A model generated the notes under the pieces. It had not been told where the DNA came from. It ran no database searches and was given only the letters and a program-made list of their open reading frames with translations. A stretch of 64,000 bases of DNA from positions 1 through 64,000 of the forward strand of contig NZ_JAWRCU010000024.1 of NCBI RefSeq assembly GCF_033542235.1, given 5' to 3'. Position numbers and translations under genes: made by a program. The DNA comes from JAWRCU01 sp033542235. Its GTDB lineage: Bacteria; Pseudomonadota; Alphaproteobacteria; Rhizobiales; Rhizobiaceae. Shown here piece after piece: positions 24,598-34,069 of this stretch (within the stretch, counting starts at the first letter, position 1; the number at the start of each line of letters is the position of its first letter).

Positions 24598-25488
24598 ATG
24601 ACCTTCGCGATCCAGTTCCTGATCGATGTCCTCAGCCTCGGCGGCGCCTATGCGCTGATGGCGCTCGGACTGGTCATCGTTTACGGCATATTGCGGCTGG
24701 TGAACTTCGCCTATGGCGAGCTCATAATGGTCGCCGGCTACAGCATGTTCCTGGTCGGTGGCTCCGGCCTGCCCTGGCTCATAATGGCGATGGTGGCTGT
24801 CGGCATGGCTGTGCTTGCCGGCATCGCAACCGACTATATCGCCTTCCGGCCGGTGCGCGCGAAATCGGTGACGGCGGTGCTGATCACCTCCTTCGCCTTC
24901 TCGACACTGCTCCAGAACGCGGCGCTTCTCTTCATCTCGCCGCGGCCCCAGACGGTGCCCCTGCCGGACCTCTTCTCCGAGACGGTGACGATCGGCGGCG
25001 CCATCACGCCGCTGCGCAACCTGATCACTATCGCAGCCGCGGTGATCCTGCTCGCGCTCTTCGCGCTGCTGATGCGCAGGACGGTGCTCGGCATCGCCAT
25101 GCGCGCTGCCGCGACCAACTTCACCATGGCCCGCATGCTCGGCGTGCCCGCCAACCTCATCATCTCCTCCGCCTTTGCCATCTCCGGCTTTCTGGCCGGT
25201 GTGGTCGGACTGCTGTGGATCGGCCGCATCGGGACCGTCGTTCCCGGCATCGGGCTGGAGCCGCTGCTCGTTGCCTTCATCGCCACGGTCATCGGCGGCA
25301 TGCGCAGCCTTTCCGGCGCGGTCGTCGGCGGTTTCCTGCTGGCATTGATCGACACGACGCTCAACTACACGCTGCCGCAGGACCTCCTGAAATTCCGCGA
25401 CGCCTTCACTTTCAGCCTGGTGATCCTGATCCTGCTCTGGCGGCCGGAGGGGCTGGTCAAAGGGCCGGCCTCGGGACAGCGCACGTGA
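24598..25488 (+). CDS. ABC transporter permease, LivH type (system 2)
   Basis: A 296-residue permease with the LivH N-terminal motif GGAYALMALGLVIVYGILRL and VNFAYGELIMVAGY. The coupling loop is GIAMRAAATNFTMARMLGVP. About eight membrane segments are visible. The ATG at 24598 follows a weak ribosome site. The LivM gene begins seven bases after the stop. Confidence 0.9.
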   Translation: MTFAIQFLIDVLSLGGAYALMALGLVIVYGILRLVNFAYGELIMVAGYSMFLVGGSGLPWLIMAMVAVGMAVLAGIATDYIAFRPVRAKSVTAVLITSFAFSTLLQNAALLFISPRPQTVPLPDLFSETVTIGGAITPLRNLITIAAAVILLALFALLMRRTVLGIAMRAAATNFTMARMLGVPANLIISSAFAISGFLAGVVGLLWIGRIGTVVPGIGLEPLLVAFIATVIGGMRSLSGAVVGGFLLALIDTTLNYTLPQDLLKFRDAFTFSLVILILLWRPEGLVKGPASGQRT

Positions 25489-25495
25489 GGAAACA

Positions 25496-26515
25496 ATGAA
25501 ACAGCACCTCCTCACCGCAGCACTTCTTGCCGGCCTTGTGATCGTCGTCGTGCTCGTCACCCAGGCGCTCGGTATCCGCCTTTACGACCGCATCGTGACC
25601 AACCTCTGCATTTCGCTCGTGCTGGTACTCGGGTTGCAGCTGTTCATGGGCAATTCCGGCATCCTGTCCTTCGCGCATATGGGTTTCATGGGGGTAGGGG
25701 CCTACACCTCCGCCGTGCTCACCATTCCGGTGCAGATGAAGGGCATGGCGCTGCCGGACCTTTATCCGTTCCTGCACGGTGTCGAGCTGTCGCCCTATCT
25801 GGCGATCGGGGCGGCCGGCATCCTCGCTGCACTGGTGGCCGCTGCCATCTCCTATCCGCTGATGCGGCTTTCGGATGCCGCCGCAGTGATCACCTCCTTC
25901 GCTCTGCTGGTCGTGCTCTACACCGCCATGACGCACTGGAGCGCGCTCACCAATGGACCGCGCACCTTGTTCGGCCTGCCGAAGGCGACCAATCTCCATC
26001 TCGCGGCCCTTGTCGCGATCATCGCTCTCGTGGGTGCGCTGGCCTTCAAGGAGTCGCGAACCGGCCGACTGCTGCGGGCGAGTCGCGACGACGAACGCGC
26101 CGCGGCCGCCATGGGCGTCAACATCCCGGCGCTGCGCTGGCGGGCCTTCATCCTGGCGGCGTTCTTTGCCGGGGTCGGGGGGGCGCTGTGGGGGCATTTC
26201 ATCACGTCCTTCTCGCCCAAGGCCTTCTATCTGAAGGAAACCTTCGTGATCCTGTCGATGCTGGTGATCGGCGGCACCAATACCGTGACCGGCGCGGTGG
26301 TCGGCACCTTCATCGTCACTGCCGCCTACGAAGGACTGCGCGGCGTCGAAGGGGTGCTCAACGACGCGAAGGTGACGGCCGAGCCGGTGATCGGGCTGAC
26401 GGAGATCGTGCTGTCGCTCGCGATGATCGCGGTTCTGATCCTGAAGCCCGGTGGGCTGTTTCCCACGCGCGAGATCGGCGCGCTGATCGCGCGGCGAATG
26501 GAGAGGAAAAAATGA
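25496..26515 (+). CDS. ABC transporter permease, LivM type (system 2)
   Basis: A 339-residue permease. The hallmark NSGILSFAHMGFMGVGAYTS lies around residues 52-71 and the coupling loop LLRASRDDERAAAAMGVN around 190-207. It completes the second importer. Its last four bases overlap the ATG of the following hydrolase (ATGA), directly linking this transporter to substrate breakdown. Confidence 0.9.
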   Translation: MKQHLLTAALLAGLVIVVVLVTQALGIRLYDRIVTNLCISLVLVLGLQLFMGNSGILSFAHMGFMGVGAYTSAVLTIPVQMKGMALPDLYPFLHGVELSPYLAIGAAGILAALVAAAISYPLMRLSDAAAVITSFALLVVLYTAMTHWSALTNGPRTLFGLPKATNLHLAALVAIIALVGALAFKESRTGRLLRASRDDERAAAAMGVNIPALRWRAFILAAFFAGVGGALWGHFITSFSPKAFYLKETFVILSMLVIGGTNTVTGAVVGTFIVTAAYEGLRGVEGVLNDAKVTAEPVIGLTEIVLSLAMIAVLILKPGGLFPTREIGALIARRMERKK

Positions 26516-27180
26516 GCTGGAAGACCGCCTACCGTTCCTTCTACTACGCCAATGCAGAAGAGCCGGCCGACATCAGGCTGGATCCGGCCACAACGGCGCT
26601 GCTCGTGATCGATGTGCAGAACACCTATCTCGCGCCGAAGGACTCTCCGGAAGAGACGGCGCGCTGGCAGCCCTTCTACGACCGCATGCGGCAGACGGTG
26701 ATCCCTAATATCGCCAAGCTCATCGCGGAATGCCGGCAGCGTGGGGTGGAAGTAATATTCGCGCGCATAGCCTGCCTGAAGTCCGACGGGCGCGACCGCT
26801 CGCTGAGCCAGAAGAAGCCCGGCTTCAACTACCTGCTCCTGCCGAAAGACCTCGCGGAGGGGCAGATCGTGGAAGAGCTAGCCCCGCAGGCGGATGATAT
26901 CACCATTCTGAAAACCACGGACAGCGCGCTGACCGGGACCAATCTCCGGCTGCTGCTCCATAACATGGGCATCAAGGACGTGATCTGCGTCGGCATCTTC
27001 ACGGATCAGTGCGTATCCTCGAGCGTGCGCAGCCTGGCGGACGAAAGCTTCGGAGTGGTCGTGGTGGATGATTGCTGCGCGGCCGCTACCATGGAGCTGC
27101 ACCGCCACGAACTGGAGATCATCAACATGATCTACTGCCACGTCGTGCAGCTCGACGAGGTGATCGGCTTCTTCGGGTGA
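26512..27180 (+). CDS. Isochorismatase-fold cysteine amidohydrolase (second of two)
   Basis: A 222-residue hydrolase with the triad Asp34 (LLVIDVQNTY), Lys134 (ILKTTDSALT) and Cys167 (FTDQCVSSS). It shares LKSDGRDRSLSQK with the hydrolase at 15111, so the two are distant paralogues. Its first 25 residues (KTAYRSFYYANAEEPADI) are an extension not seen in the other. Co-translation with the LivM permease indicates that it acts on the system 2 ligand. The exact amide is unknown. Confidence 0.87.
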   Translation: MSWKTAYRSFYYANAEEPADIRLDPATTALLVIDVQNTYLAPKDSPEETARWQPFYDRMRQTVIPNIAKLIAECRQRGVEVIFARIACLKSDGRDRSLSQKKPGFNYLLLPKDLAEGQIVEELAPQADDITILKTTDSALTGTNLRLLLHNMGIKDVICVGIFTDQCVSSSVRSLADESFGVVVVDDCCAAATMELHRHELEIINMIYCHVVQLDEVIGFFG

Positions 27181-27185
27181 GCGCT

Positions 27186-28517
27186 ATGGATGAGGGGAAG
27201 GGGCTCAGCCTCTACGAGCGCGATCAGCAGGCGCTTTCGAAGATGTCCTTCCTGCGCTTCTTTCCATTGGCTGTGGCCGGCGGCGAGGGTGCGTGGCTGA
27301 TCGGAGATGACGGGCGCAGGCTGCTCGACTTCTCCGCCTCCTGGGGAGCGGCGAGCCTCGGCCATTCGCATCCGGCAGTACGGGAGGCGGTCAACAGAGC
27401 ACTGTCGAGCCAGGCGGGCGCGAGCCATCTGTCCTCCGCCAACCTGCCGGCCGTAGAGCTGGCCGAAAGGCTCCTCGCGATCGTGCCGGATCGGGCGAGG
27501 GGACGCGTTTGGCTTGGACATTCGGGCTCCGACGCCAACGAGACGGTGGCGAGGGCCGTCGTCGCGGCGACCGGCCGGCCGCGCATCATCTCCTACAAAG
27601 GCGCCTATCACGGCGGCACGTCGGGCTCGATGGCGATCTCGGGTCATCCGGTGCAGCAGGGCGTGCCCAAGGCTCCAGGGCTGACGCTGATCTCTTATCC
27701 CAATGCCCATCGAGACGACGGGGCCGAGTTGGCCGGCAAGGCCGCCTTGGCTGAGCTGGAGACATTGTTCGCCGAGCAGGTGCCGCCTGACGAGGTAGCA
27801 GCACTTTTCCTCGAGCCGATCCAATCGGACGGTGGGATGGTCGTGCCGCCCGACGGCTATTTCCAGTCAGTAGAGGCACTCTGCCGTAAGCACGGCATCC
27901 TGCTCGTCTCGGACGAGGTGAAGGTCGGGCTCGGCCGCACCGGTCGGCTGCACGCCTACGAACATCTCGGCATCGAGCCCGACATCGTGGTGTTCGGCAA
28001 AGGGCTCGGCGGCGGGCTGCCTGTATCGGCAGCCATTGGGCCGGAGGCGATCATAAACCACGCTGCGGCCTTCTCCTTCCAGACGGTGCATGGCAATCCC
28101 GTTTGCGCTGCAGCGGGTTGCGCGGTGCTCGACACGATCGAGCGCAACCAGTTGGCGCGCCATGCTGCCGAGGTCGGCCGCCACTTGATCGCTCGGCTGG
28201 AAGGACTGAAGCAGAAGCATCCGCTGATCGGCGACGTGCGCGGCCGCGGTCTGGCGATCGGCGTCGAGCTGGTCCAGGACCGAGCAGGGAAAGCACCGGC
28301 GAAGACCGAGACGGCGCTGACCGTGTTTCGCGCCTTCGAGCTCGGACTGGTCGTCTTCTATGTCGGCGTAAACTCCAACGTGCTCGAATTCACGCCGCCG
28401 TTGACGCTGACCATTCCGGAAGCCGACGCCGGGGTGGAACTGCTCGACCAGGCGCTGACCGACGTCGCGGCAGGGCGGGTGAATGCGGCCGCGCTCACAG
28501 CCTTCGCGGGATGGTAA
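27186..28517 (+). CDS. Class III PLP-dependent aminotransferase
   Basis: A 443-residue fold-type I enzyme of the omega-aminotransferase group. The PLP lysine is Lys272 (VFGKGLGGGLP), with LLVSDEVKVGLGRTG giving the Asp that binds the pyridine nitrogen and HSGSDANETV the phosphate contact. Typical substrates are omega-amino acids such as GABA, beta-alanine or ornithine, or diamines. It starts five bases after the hydrolase stop and ends the operon, so it probably transaminates the amine released by that hydrolase. The nearest specific subfamily could not be decided. Confidence 0.88.
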   Translation: MDEGKGLSLYERDQQALSKMSFLRFFPLAVAGGEGAWLIGDDGRRLLDFSASWGAASLGHSHPAVREAVNRALSSQAGASHLSSANLPAVELAERLLAIVPDRARGRVWLGHSGSDANETVARAVVAATGRPRIISYKGAYHGGTSGSMAISGHPVQQGVPKAPGLTLISYPNAHRDDGAELAGKAALAELETLFAEQVPPDEVAALFLEPIQSDGGMVVPPDGYFQSVEALCRKHGILLVSDEVKVGLGRTGRLHAYEHLGIEPDIVVFGKGLGGGLPVSAAIGPEAIINHAAAFSFQTVHGNPVCAAAGCAVLDTIERNQLARHAAEVGRHLIARLEGLKQKHPLIGDVRGRGLAIGVELVQDRAGKAPAKTETALTVFRAFELGLVVFYVGVNSNVLEFTPPLTLTIPEADAGVELLDQALTDVAAGRVNAAALTAFAGW

Positions 28518-28623
28518 AGTATCTCGCGCGCGGGGTGTTCTGGTTTTAGGCGGTAGGCTCACGGGCTTTTGATCGAGACGCGACTGAGTTTACGGCCCGG
28601 ACGACAGCTTGTAGTTTGGACCC

Positions 28624-29061
28624 ATGGCCCTCAAACGGATGGACAACATAGGAATCGTCGTCGATGACCTCGGGCAGACGATCGATTTCTTTCGCGAGCT
28701 CGGCCTTGAGCTCGAAGGGCGGGCCACGATCGAAGGAGAATGGGCCGGGCGTGTCACTGGATTGGGCGATCAGCGCGTCGAGATTGCCATGATGCGCACC
28801 CCGGACGGCCACAGCCGGCTCGAGCTGTCCCGCTTCCTCGAGCCGCCTGCCGTCGCGGATCACCGCAACGCCCCGGTCAACGCTCTGGGCTACCTTCGCG
28901 TCATGTTCGCCGTGGACGACCTCGACGAGACGCTTGAAAGGCTTCGCAATCGCGGCGCGCAGCTCGTAGGCGAAGTAGTCCAGTATAAAGAGGCGTATCG
29001 GCTCTGCTACATCCGCGGGCCCGAAGGGCTTCTCATCGGACTCGCCCAAGAACTCAGCTGA
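28624..29061 (+). CDS. VOC (glyoxalase/bleomycin-resistance) family protein
   Basis: A 145-residue single-module pair of beta-alpha-beta-beta-beta units. The first strand is MDNIGIVVDDLGQTIDFFRE and the second half starts LRVMFAVDDLDETLERL, ending YIRGPEGLLIGLAQ. Glutamates and a histidine at expected metal positions are only partly present, so it may bind rather than convert its ligand. It stands alone, facing the convergent shc gene 79 bases away. Confidence 0.8.
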   Translation: MALKRMDNIGIVVDDLGQTIDFFRELGLELEGRATIEGEWAGRVTGLGDQRVEIAMMRTPDGHSRLELSRFLEPPAVADHRNAPVNALGYLRVMFAVDDLDETLERLRNRGAQLVGEVVQYKEAYRLCYIRGPEGLLIGLAQELS

Positions 29062-29140
29062 GGGCACGACGACGAGATTGACGATGCCCTCATGGCCGGC
29101 GGGATGTCGGTATCGGTCTTTCACCGCCGGGCGGCTCAAC

Positions 29141-31105
29141 TCACATGCCAAAGCTGGTGGCGCCGCCTCCGATAACGTTCCGGTAGCGCGCCAAAGCCCA
29201 CAGGGGAAAGAATTTCGGATAGCCGTGGTACCGCAGGTAGAAAGCGCGGGGAAAACCGGTGCCGGTGTATTGATCCTCCTCCCAAAACCCATCCGATTTT
29301 TGGGTCCGCAGAAGGAAGTCGATCCCGCGCGCAACTGCGGGATGACTGACCGCGCCTGCGGCCATGAGGCCGAGCAATGCCCAGGAGGTCTGTGACGCGG
29401 TGCTCGCGACGGCCTGGTGGTGCCGATAGTCGAGCGCGTAGCTTGCTGCCCCTTCGCCCCATCCCCCGTCGGCATTCTGGATGGAGAGGAGCCAGCTTAC
29501 TGCCTGCCGGATTTGGGGCGATTCAGGCGGCATGCCAATCGCGCTGAGGCCGCATAGAGCCGACCATGTGCCGTAAATGTAGTTCATGCCCCATCGGCCA
29601 TACCAGCTTCCGTCAGGTCGTTGCTTCCGAGAAAGATAGGCCAACGCCTTGCTGAGGCTGTGGCTCGCTGGCGGACGTTCTCCGAATTGGGCGAACATCG
29701 ATACGCAGCGGGCAGTGACGTCCTCGCTCGGCGGGTCCGGCAGGGCGCCGTGATCGGCGAATGGGATGTTGTTGAGATAAAGGTATTCATTGTCGGCATC
29801 GAAGGCCGCCCAACCGCCGCTGCGGCTCTGCAGCCCGAGAATCCACTCGCGCCCGCGCTCGATTGCGGACTGAAATCGATGGTGGCCGAGAATCTTCTGA
29901 ATGCGGTCCATGGCCATCACAACAACGGCGGTGTCGTCCAGATCGGGATAATGCGGGTTCGCGTATTGAAATGCCCAGCCACCTGGCCGCGTATCCGGGC
30001 GACGAGCAGTCCAGTCCCCGGCGACATCGAGCACCTGAAGCTGTTGGAGCCATGTTAGGCCGGCATCCGCGGCACGGAGCGCGGGTCCGGTGCCAGCCTC
30101 GAGGAGCGCATGGCATGCGAGCGCGGTGTCCCAGACCGGTGACACGCAGGGCTGGCAGTAGGCCTCCTCGGCCTTTGTGACGAGCAGCCGCTCGATGGAG
30201 GCGCGGGCCGTCACATAATCCGGATGATCGTGATCCCAACCGAGTACATCGAACATCATGACCGAGTTGGCCATGGCGGGGAAGATCGCGCCAAGTCCAT
30301 CCTTGCCGTTGAGCCGCTCGGTAACGAACGATACGGCCTTGTCGATCGCCCGCTTCCGGATGCCTTTCGGAAAAAACGGCTCCGCCAGGCGCAAAACCGC
30401 GTCGATGCCCGCAAAGAAGAGGAAAAGCGACCGCTTTTGGTGGGGTGCTCTCGAGCGAGGACCGACGTTTCTCGGCGAGCCCAGGAAGAGCTCATCGATT
30501 CCTACGCCCTTGGGATTGCGGGCCGTCGGCTTCAGCGCCTGGAGGACCAGGAGCGGCACGATCACCGTCCTTGCCCAGTAGGATATTTTGGATAGATGGA
30601 ATGGAAACCAGCGCGGCAGCAGCATGATCTCCACCGGCATGACGGGCACCGCGCGCCACGGCAGTATGCCGTAGAGTGCCAACAGGATTCGGGTGAAGAC
30701 ATTGCTCTCTTCTGCCCCGCCTCGTGCGCGGATTGCTTCGCAGGCGCGCCGCATATGCTCCGCCCCCGGGTCGTCGCCGATCATATTCAGGGCGAAATAG
30801 GCTTTTACGCTGGCGCTCATGTCGAACTCGCCATCGTGAAAAAGCGGCCAGCCACCGCTTGCACGTTGGATGCGGCGCAGATAGGCGGCGATCTTCGCTT
30901 CCAGTGACGCGTCAACGGGCTCACCGAGATAATGCCGCAACAGTACGTATTCCGCCGGGATGGTCGCATCGGCCTCCAGTTCGAAGATCCAGTGGCCGTC
31001 GGGATGCTGGCAGACGAGCAGCGCTTCGGAGGCTGCACCGATCGCGCGCTCCAGCTTTGAGGCATCTGGGCCGCCGACGCTCTGATCGATTGATGTATCG
31101 GACAT
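29141..31105 (-). CDS. shc: Squalene-hopene cyclase
   Basis: A 654-residue membrane-associated cyclase that converts squalene to hopene and hopanol. The catalytic acid motif is PDLDDTAVV around residue 386, and several QW repeats are visible (GWAFQYANPH, GREWILGLQSRSGGW, WLLSIQNADGGWGEG, FLLRTQKSDGFW). I start at the ATG at 31105 (MSDTSIDQS), six bases after the hpnE stop; upstream sequence in the frame lies in hpnE. It is the final gene of the hpnBCDE-shc operon. Confidence 0.95.
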   Translation of the reverse strand: MSDTSIDQSVGGPDASKLERAIGAASEALLVCQHPDGHWIFELEADATIPAEYVLLRHYLGEPVDASLEAKIAAYLRRIQRASGGWPLFHDGEFDMSASVKAYFALNMIGDDPGAEHMRRACEAIRARGGAEESNVFTRILLALYGILPWRAVPVMPVEIMLLPRWFPFHLSKISYWARTVIVPLLVLQALKPTARNPKGVGIDELFLGSPRNVGPRSRAPHQKRSLFLFFAGIDAVLRLAEPFFPKGIRKRAIDKAVSFVTERLNGKDGLGAIFPAMANSVMMFDVLGWDHDHPDYVTARASIERLLVTKAEEAYCQPCVSPVWDTALACHALLEAGTGPALRAADAGLTWLQQLQVLDVAGDWTARRPDTRPGGWAFQYANPHYPDLDDTAVVVMAMDRIQKILGHHRFQSAIERGREWILGLQSRSGGWAAFDADNEYLYLNNIPFADHGALPDPPSEDVTARCVSMFAQFGERPPASHSLSKALAYLSRKQRPDGSWYGRWGMNYIYGTWSALCGLSAIGMPPESPQIRQAVSWLLSIQNADGGWGEGAASYALDYRHHQAVASTASQTSWALLGLMAAGAVSHPAVARGIDFLLRTQKSDGFWEEDQYTGTGFPRAFYLRYHGYPKFFPLWALARYRNVIGGGATSFGM

Positions 31106-31110
31106 GTTGC

Positions 31111-32361
31111 TTAGGGTGCGCTCGTGTTGAGGATCAGTTCGGCCGCCCGATTGCCTGACCGGACTGCCCCCTCGATCGTTGCGGGCAATCCTGTTGCTGT
31201 CCAATCCCCGGCAAGAACAAGATTACGCCACCTTGTGTGAGCGCTGGGGCGCTTTGCATCCTCCTGCGGCAGGGCAGCGAAAGTCGCCCGCCGTTCCCGG
31301 ATGATCTGCCAGGGGGGCATGGGAGAGACTATGTCAGCCACCTCGGCGACTTCCTCCCAGATCCGGCTGGCAAGCTCCTCTCGGGGTGTCTCGAGCAAGC
31401 GGTCGGCGGCACTGATCGTAACGGAGAGGCGGTCCGGGAAAGCGAATAGCCATTCGATCTCTCCATTGATCACCCCGGTAATGGGCGCGACGCCAGCTGG
31501 CACGGGAATACGGAAATGCGCGTTGACGATAGTCCGGGATTCGACCGGGGTGATCAGTTCAGGAACAAGCGAGGCCGCGACGGCCGGTGGAACGGCAAGA
31601 ATGACGGCATCTTCCTTCGCTAGCGGCACCGAAGCGCCGGCGAAATCCAACGCCGTAATGTGGTCGTCGTCGAAGGCAAGCGCGCGCAATCGCTGGCTGA
31701 GGGCGAGCGCTCCTCCATGCGTCTCGACAAATCGCAGCGCAGGTTCGACGAATGCGCTCGAGAGGCCTCCCTGGGCGACCAGCGGGCGATAATTGCGTCC
31801 GCCTGCCGCCAGCGACTCGCGAAGCACAGCCCAGGCCAGGGCTGCCGACGCCTTCTGCGGCTCTGTGTTGAGGACGGCGCGGAAGAAGGGATCAATCAGC
31901 CGCTCGTAGAGCGTCCCCTTACAATCCAACACGTCACCGATTGCCTTGTGCGGTCCTGCCCAAAGGAAGCGCAACAGGACCAGATAATCGAGGGAGCGTG
32001 TGCCGGGCACGCGACGCTGACGAGCGAAGAGCCACCATGGAAGACGGCCGTCGTTAGGGCGGAGCGTCCATCGTTCGCCGCTCGCAAGATCGACAAACGG
32101 GAACTCCGCTTTTGACGGTCCTGTTACGCGATCGAGTGCCCCGATCTTCTCGAGATAGGAAAGAGCCGCCTGGTTGCCCGAAAGCAGAAGATGGTTGCCG
32201 TTGTCGATGGTCATATCGAGGATCGGATCATGATATGACCGGCATCGGCCGCCCGCCTGATTTGCAGCTTCGTAGACCGTCACAGGAATGCCAGACGACG
32301 CCAGCCGCACCGCCGCCGAAAGGCCGGCAAGTCCTGCACCGATGATGTGAACCGCGCGCAT
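31111..32361 (-). CDS. hpnE: Hydroxysqualene dehydroxylase HpnE
   Basis: A 416-residue FAD-dependent amine-oxidase-fold enzyme that reduces hydroxysqualene to squalene, the last step of the HpnCDE route. The dinucleotide fold VHIIGAGLAGLSAAVRL is at residues 3-19 and the C-terminal FAD-binding block is LVLAGDWTATGLPATIEGAV. The start is the ATG at 32361, sharing one base with the hpnD stop. The order hpnC-hpnD-hpnE-shc is the standard one. Confidence 0.94.
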   Translation of the reverse strand: MRAVHIIGAGLAGLSAAVRLASSGIPVTVYEAANQAGGRCRSYHDPILDMTIDNGNHLLLSGNQAALSYLEKIGALDRVTGPSKAEFPFVDLASGERWTLRPNDGRLPWWLFARQRRVPGTRSLDYLVLLRFLWAGPHKAIGDVLDCKGTLYERLIDPFFRAVLNTEPQKASAALAWAVLRESLAAGGRNYRPLVAQGGLSSAFVEPALRFVETHGGALALSQRLRALAFDDDHITALDFAGASVPLAKEDAVILAVPPAVAASLVPELITPVESRTIVNAHFRIPVPAGVAPITGVINGEIEWLFAFPDRLSVTISAADRLLETPREELASRIWEEVAEVADIVSPMPPWQIIRERRATFAALPQEDAKRPSAHTRWRNLVLAGDWTATGLPATIEGAVRSGNRAAELILNTSAP

Positions 32362-33200
32362 CACACGACGTAGCGCAGAACGATCCAGAGGAGTTGGCGC
32401 GGGCGAAGGCGCACCGGCGCGCGCGGTGCGCGCCACCCTCGCGCCGTCAGGCGATTGAGCATCATGCGGTAGGCGGCAGCCATGCTGCGCGGTGTCCGCA
32501 CGATCCGGCGCGGGCTGCGTGCCATGATCATCTCAGCTTGGGTGAAATGCTGATGCGCTCGGGCAGCGATCATGAGGCAGGCCTTGTCAATCGCTGGATC
32601 CGATAACACCGTCAGCGGGTCGGATGTAGTTATTCCCGCATCATCCAGGGCTTCCCTCGGAAGATACAGGCGACCGATCGTGGCGTCCTCGTCGAGGTCA
32701 CGCAAGATATTGGTGAGCTGCAACGCGCGCCCCAGGTGATGCGCGAGGGCAATGCCTGCATTCTCTTCCATCCCGAATACGCGGACGCTCAGCCTTCCGA
32801 CCGCGCAGGCCACTCGATCGCAGTAGATATCGAGTGTCGAAAGATCGGGTGCTCGCATCGCCGATACCACGTCCATTCGCATTCCTTCGATGATTGCCAG
32901 AAAATCCTCTCGGCGAAGGTCGAATGTGCTTACTGCATCGGCGAGCTGCCGCAGGTTTGAGAGCGGCTTGCCTGCATAGACAGCGTCGATCTGGCTGCGC
33001 CAGTGCTGCAATTGCTCGAGGCGGATCTCGGAGTCGGCCTGGTACCCATCAGCGATGTCGTCGACAGCCCGGCAGAACGAATAGATCTCGAACATCGCCT
33101 GGCGCTGCGGCTGGGGCAAGATCCGCATTGCTGCATAGAATGAGCTGCCCGATGCGCGCCGCGCGGCTTCCGATGAAGGTAAGCCGCTGTCAATCATCAT
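32361..33200 (-). CDS. hpnD: Presqualene diphosphate synthase HpnD
   Basis: A 279-residue trans-isoprenyl diphosphate synthase of the squalene/phytoene family, joining two farnesyl diphosphates to presqualene diphosphate. The magnesium-binding motifs are AVDDIAD (residues 46-51) and NILRDLDEDA. I use the ATG at 33200, which overlaps the hpnC stop by four bases (ATGA); a second ATG follows immediately. The C-terminus is basic. Confidence 0.94.
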   Translation of the reverse strand: MMIDSGLPSSEAARRASGSSFYAAMRILPQPQRQAMFEIYSFCRAVDDIADGYQADSEIRLEQLQHWRSQIDAVYAGKPLSNLRQLADAVSTFDLRREDFLAIIEGMRMDVVSAMRAPDLSTLDIYCDRVACAVGRLSVRVFGMEENAGIALAHHLGRALQLTNILRDLDEDATIGRLYLPREALDDAGITTSDPLTVLSDPAIDKACLMIAARAHQHFTQAEMIMARSPRRIVRTPRSMAAAYRMMLNRLTARGWRAPRAPVRLRPRQLLWIVLRYVV

Positions 33201-34069
33201 TCGTGCTTCACAGATAGGGAAAGGCGAGAGCCAATCCGCTGCGAAACGCCCTTGAGGGCTGCGCGGCAACTGGTCGCCGCCACTTCGAGCGCGCCGAGAT
33301 GCATGCGCTGGCCCAACGGATCGCGGCCGGCGATATAGCGCGTCAGACGCAGCGCGAGCATATGAATAACCGCAATCTCAAGTGCAAGCCGGGTATTGCG
33401 CACCAGCACCGGAAGGTCATCCCCTTGCCGCAGGAGGTCTTCAGCGCGTCGAGCCAGGCTCGCAAGGCAGCGGCGAAGCTGCGGAGAAGCGGTCGCTTCT
33501 CCGAGCGCCTCGGTCCCGAGGCCAAAAGCCTCAAGTGCATCCTCGGGCAAATAGATACGGTCAAGCTTGCGAAAGTCGTCGCCACAATCCTGCAGGTGGT
33601 TGATGATCTGCAAGGCCGCACAGATTGAGTCCGATGCCGACCATGTGGCGCGGCTTTCGCCGTGAACGTCGAGCACGAAGCGTCCGACGGGCATGGCGGA
33701 GTACCTGCAGTAATTCAGGAGGTCGTTCCAGTCGGCATAGCGACGCTTGACCACATCGAGCCGGAACGCCTTGAGGAGGTCTTGCGCGTGGTGAGGCGCA
33801 AGTTCGCGTTCGGCAAGCGCCCGACGCAATGCGGAAGCTTCCTCGCTCCAGTTGCCGAAGCCGAGAAGATCTCCTTCCATACGGTCCAGCAGATCGAGCT
33901 TGTCCTGAGCTCGGAGAGAGGGATGGTCGGCGATGTCGTCGGCGGTGCGGACAAATTCGTAGAAGGCAAGGATCACGTCGCGATGACGACGAGGGATCAG
34001 TCGCGATGCCACCGGGAAGTTTTCATCGCGGTACGTCTTTCCGGAGCGAAAGGCGCTTGGAGCTGTCAT
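33197..34069 (-). CDS. hpnC: Hydroxysqualene synthase HpnC
   Basis: A 290-residue relative of HpnD that turns presqualene diphosphate into hydroxysqualene. The first Asp-rich motif is TADDIADHP (residues 42-50) and the second is NHLQDCGDDFRKL. The ATG at 34069 overlaps the hpnB stop (ATGA); the open frame extending to 34501 lies inside hpnB and does not look like this family. HpnC, D and E together replace a eukaryote-type squalene synthase. Confidence 0.94.
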   Translation of the reverse strand: MTAPSAFRSGKTYRDENFPVASRLIPRRHRDVILAFYEFVRTADDIADHPSLRAQDKLDLLDRMEGDLLGFGNWSEEASALRRALAERELAPHHAQDLLKAFRLDVVKRRYADWNDLLNYCRYSAMPVGRFVLDVHGESRATWSASDSICAALQIINHLQDCGDDFRKLDRIYLPEDALEAFGLGTEALGEATASPQLRRCLASLARRAEDLLRQGDDLPVLVRNTRLALEIAVIHMLALRLTRYIAGRDPLGQRMHLGALEVAATSCRAALKGVSQRIGSRLSLSVKHE

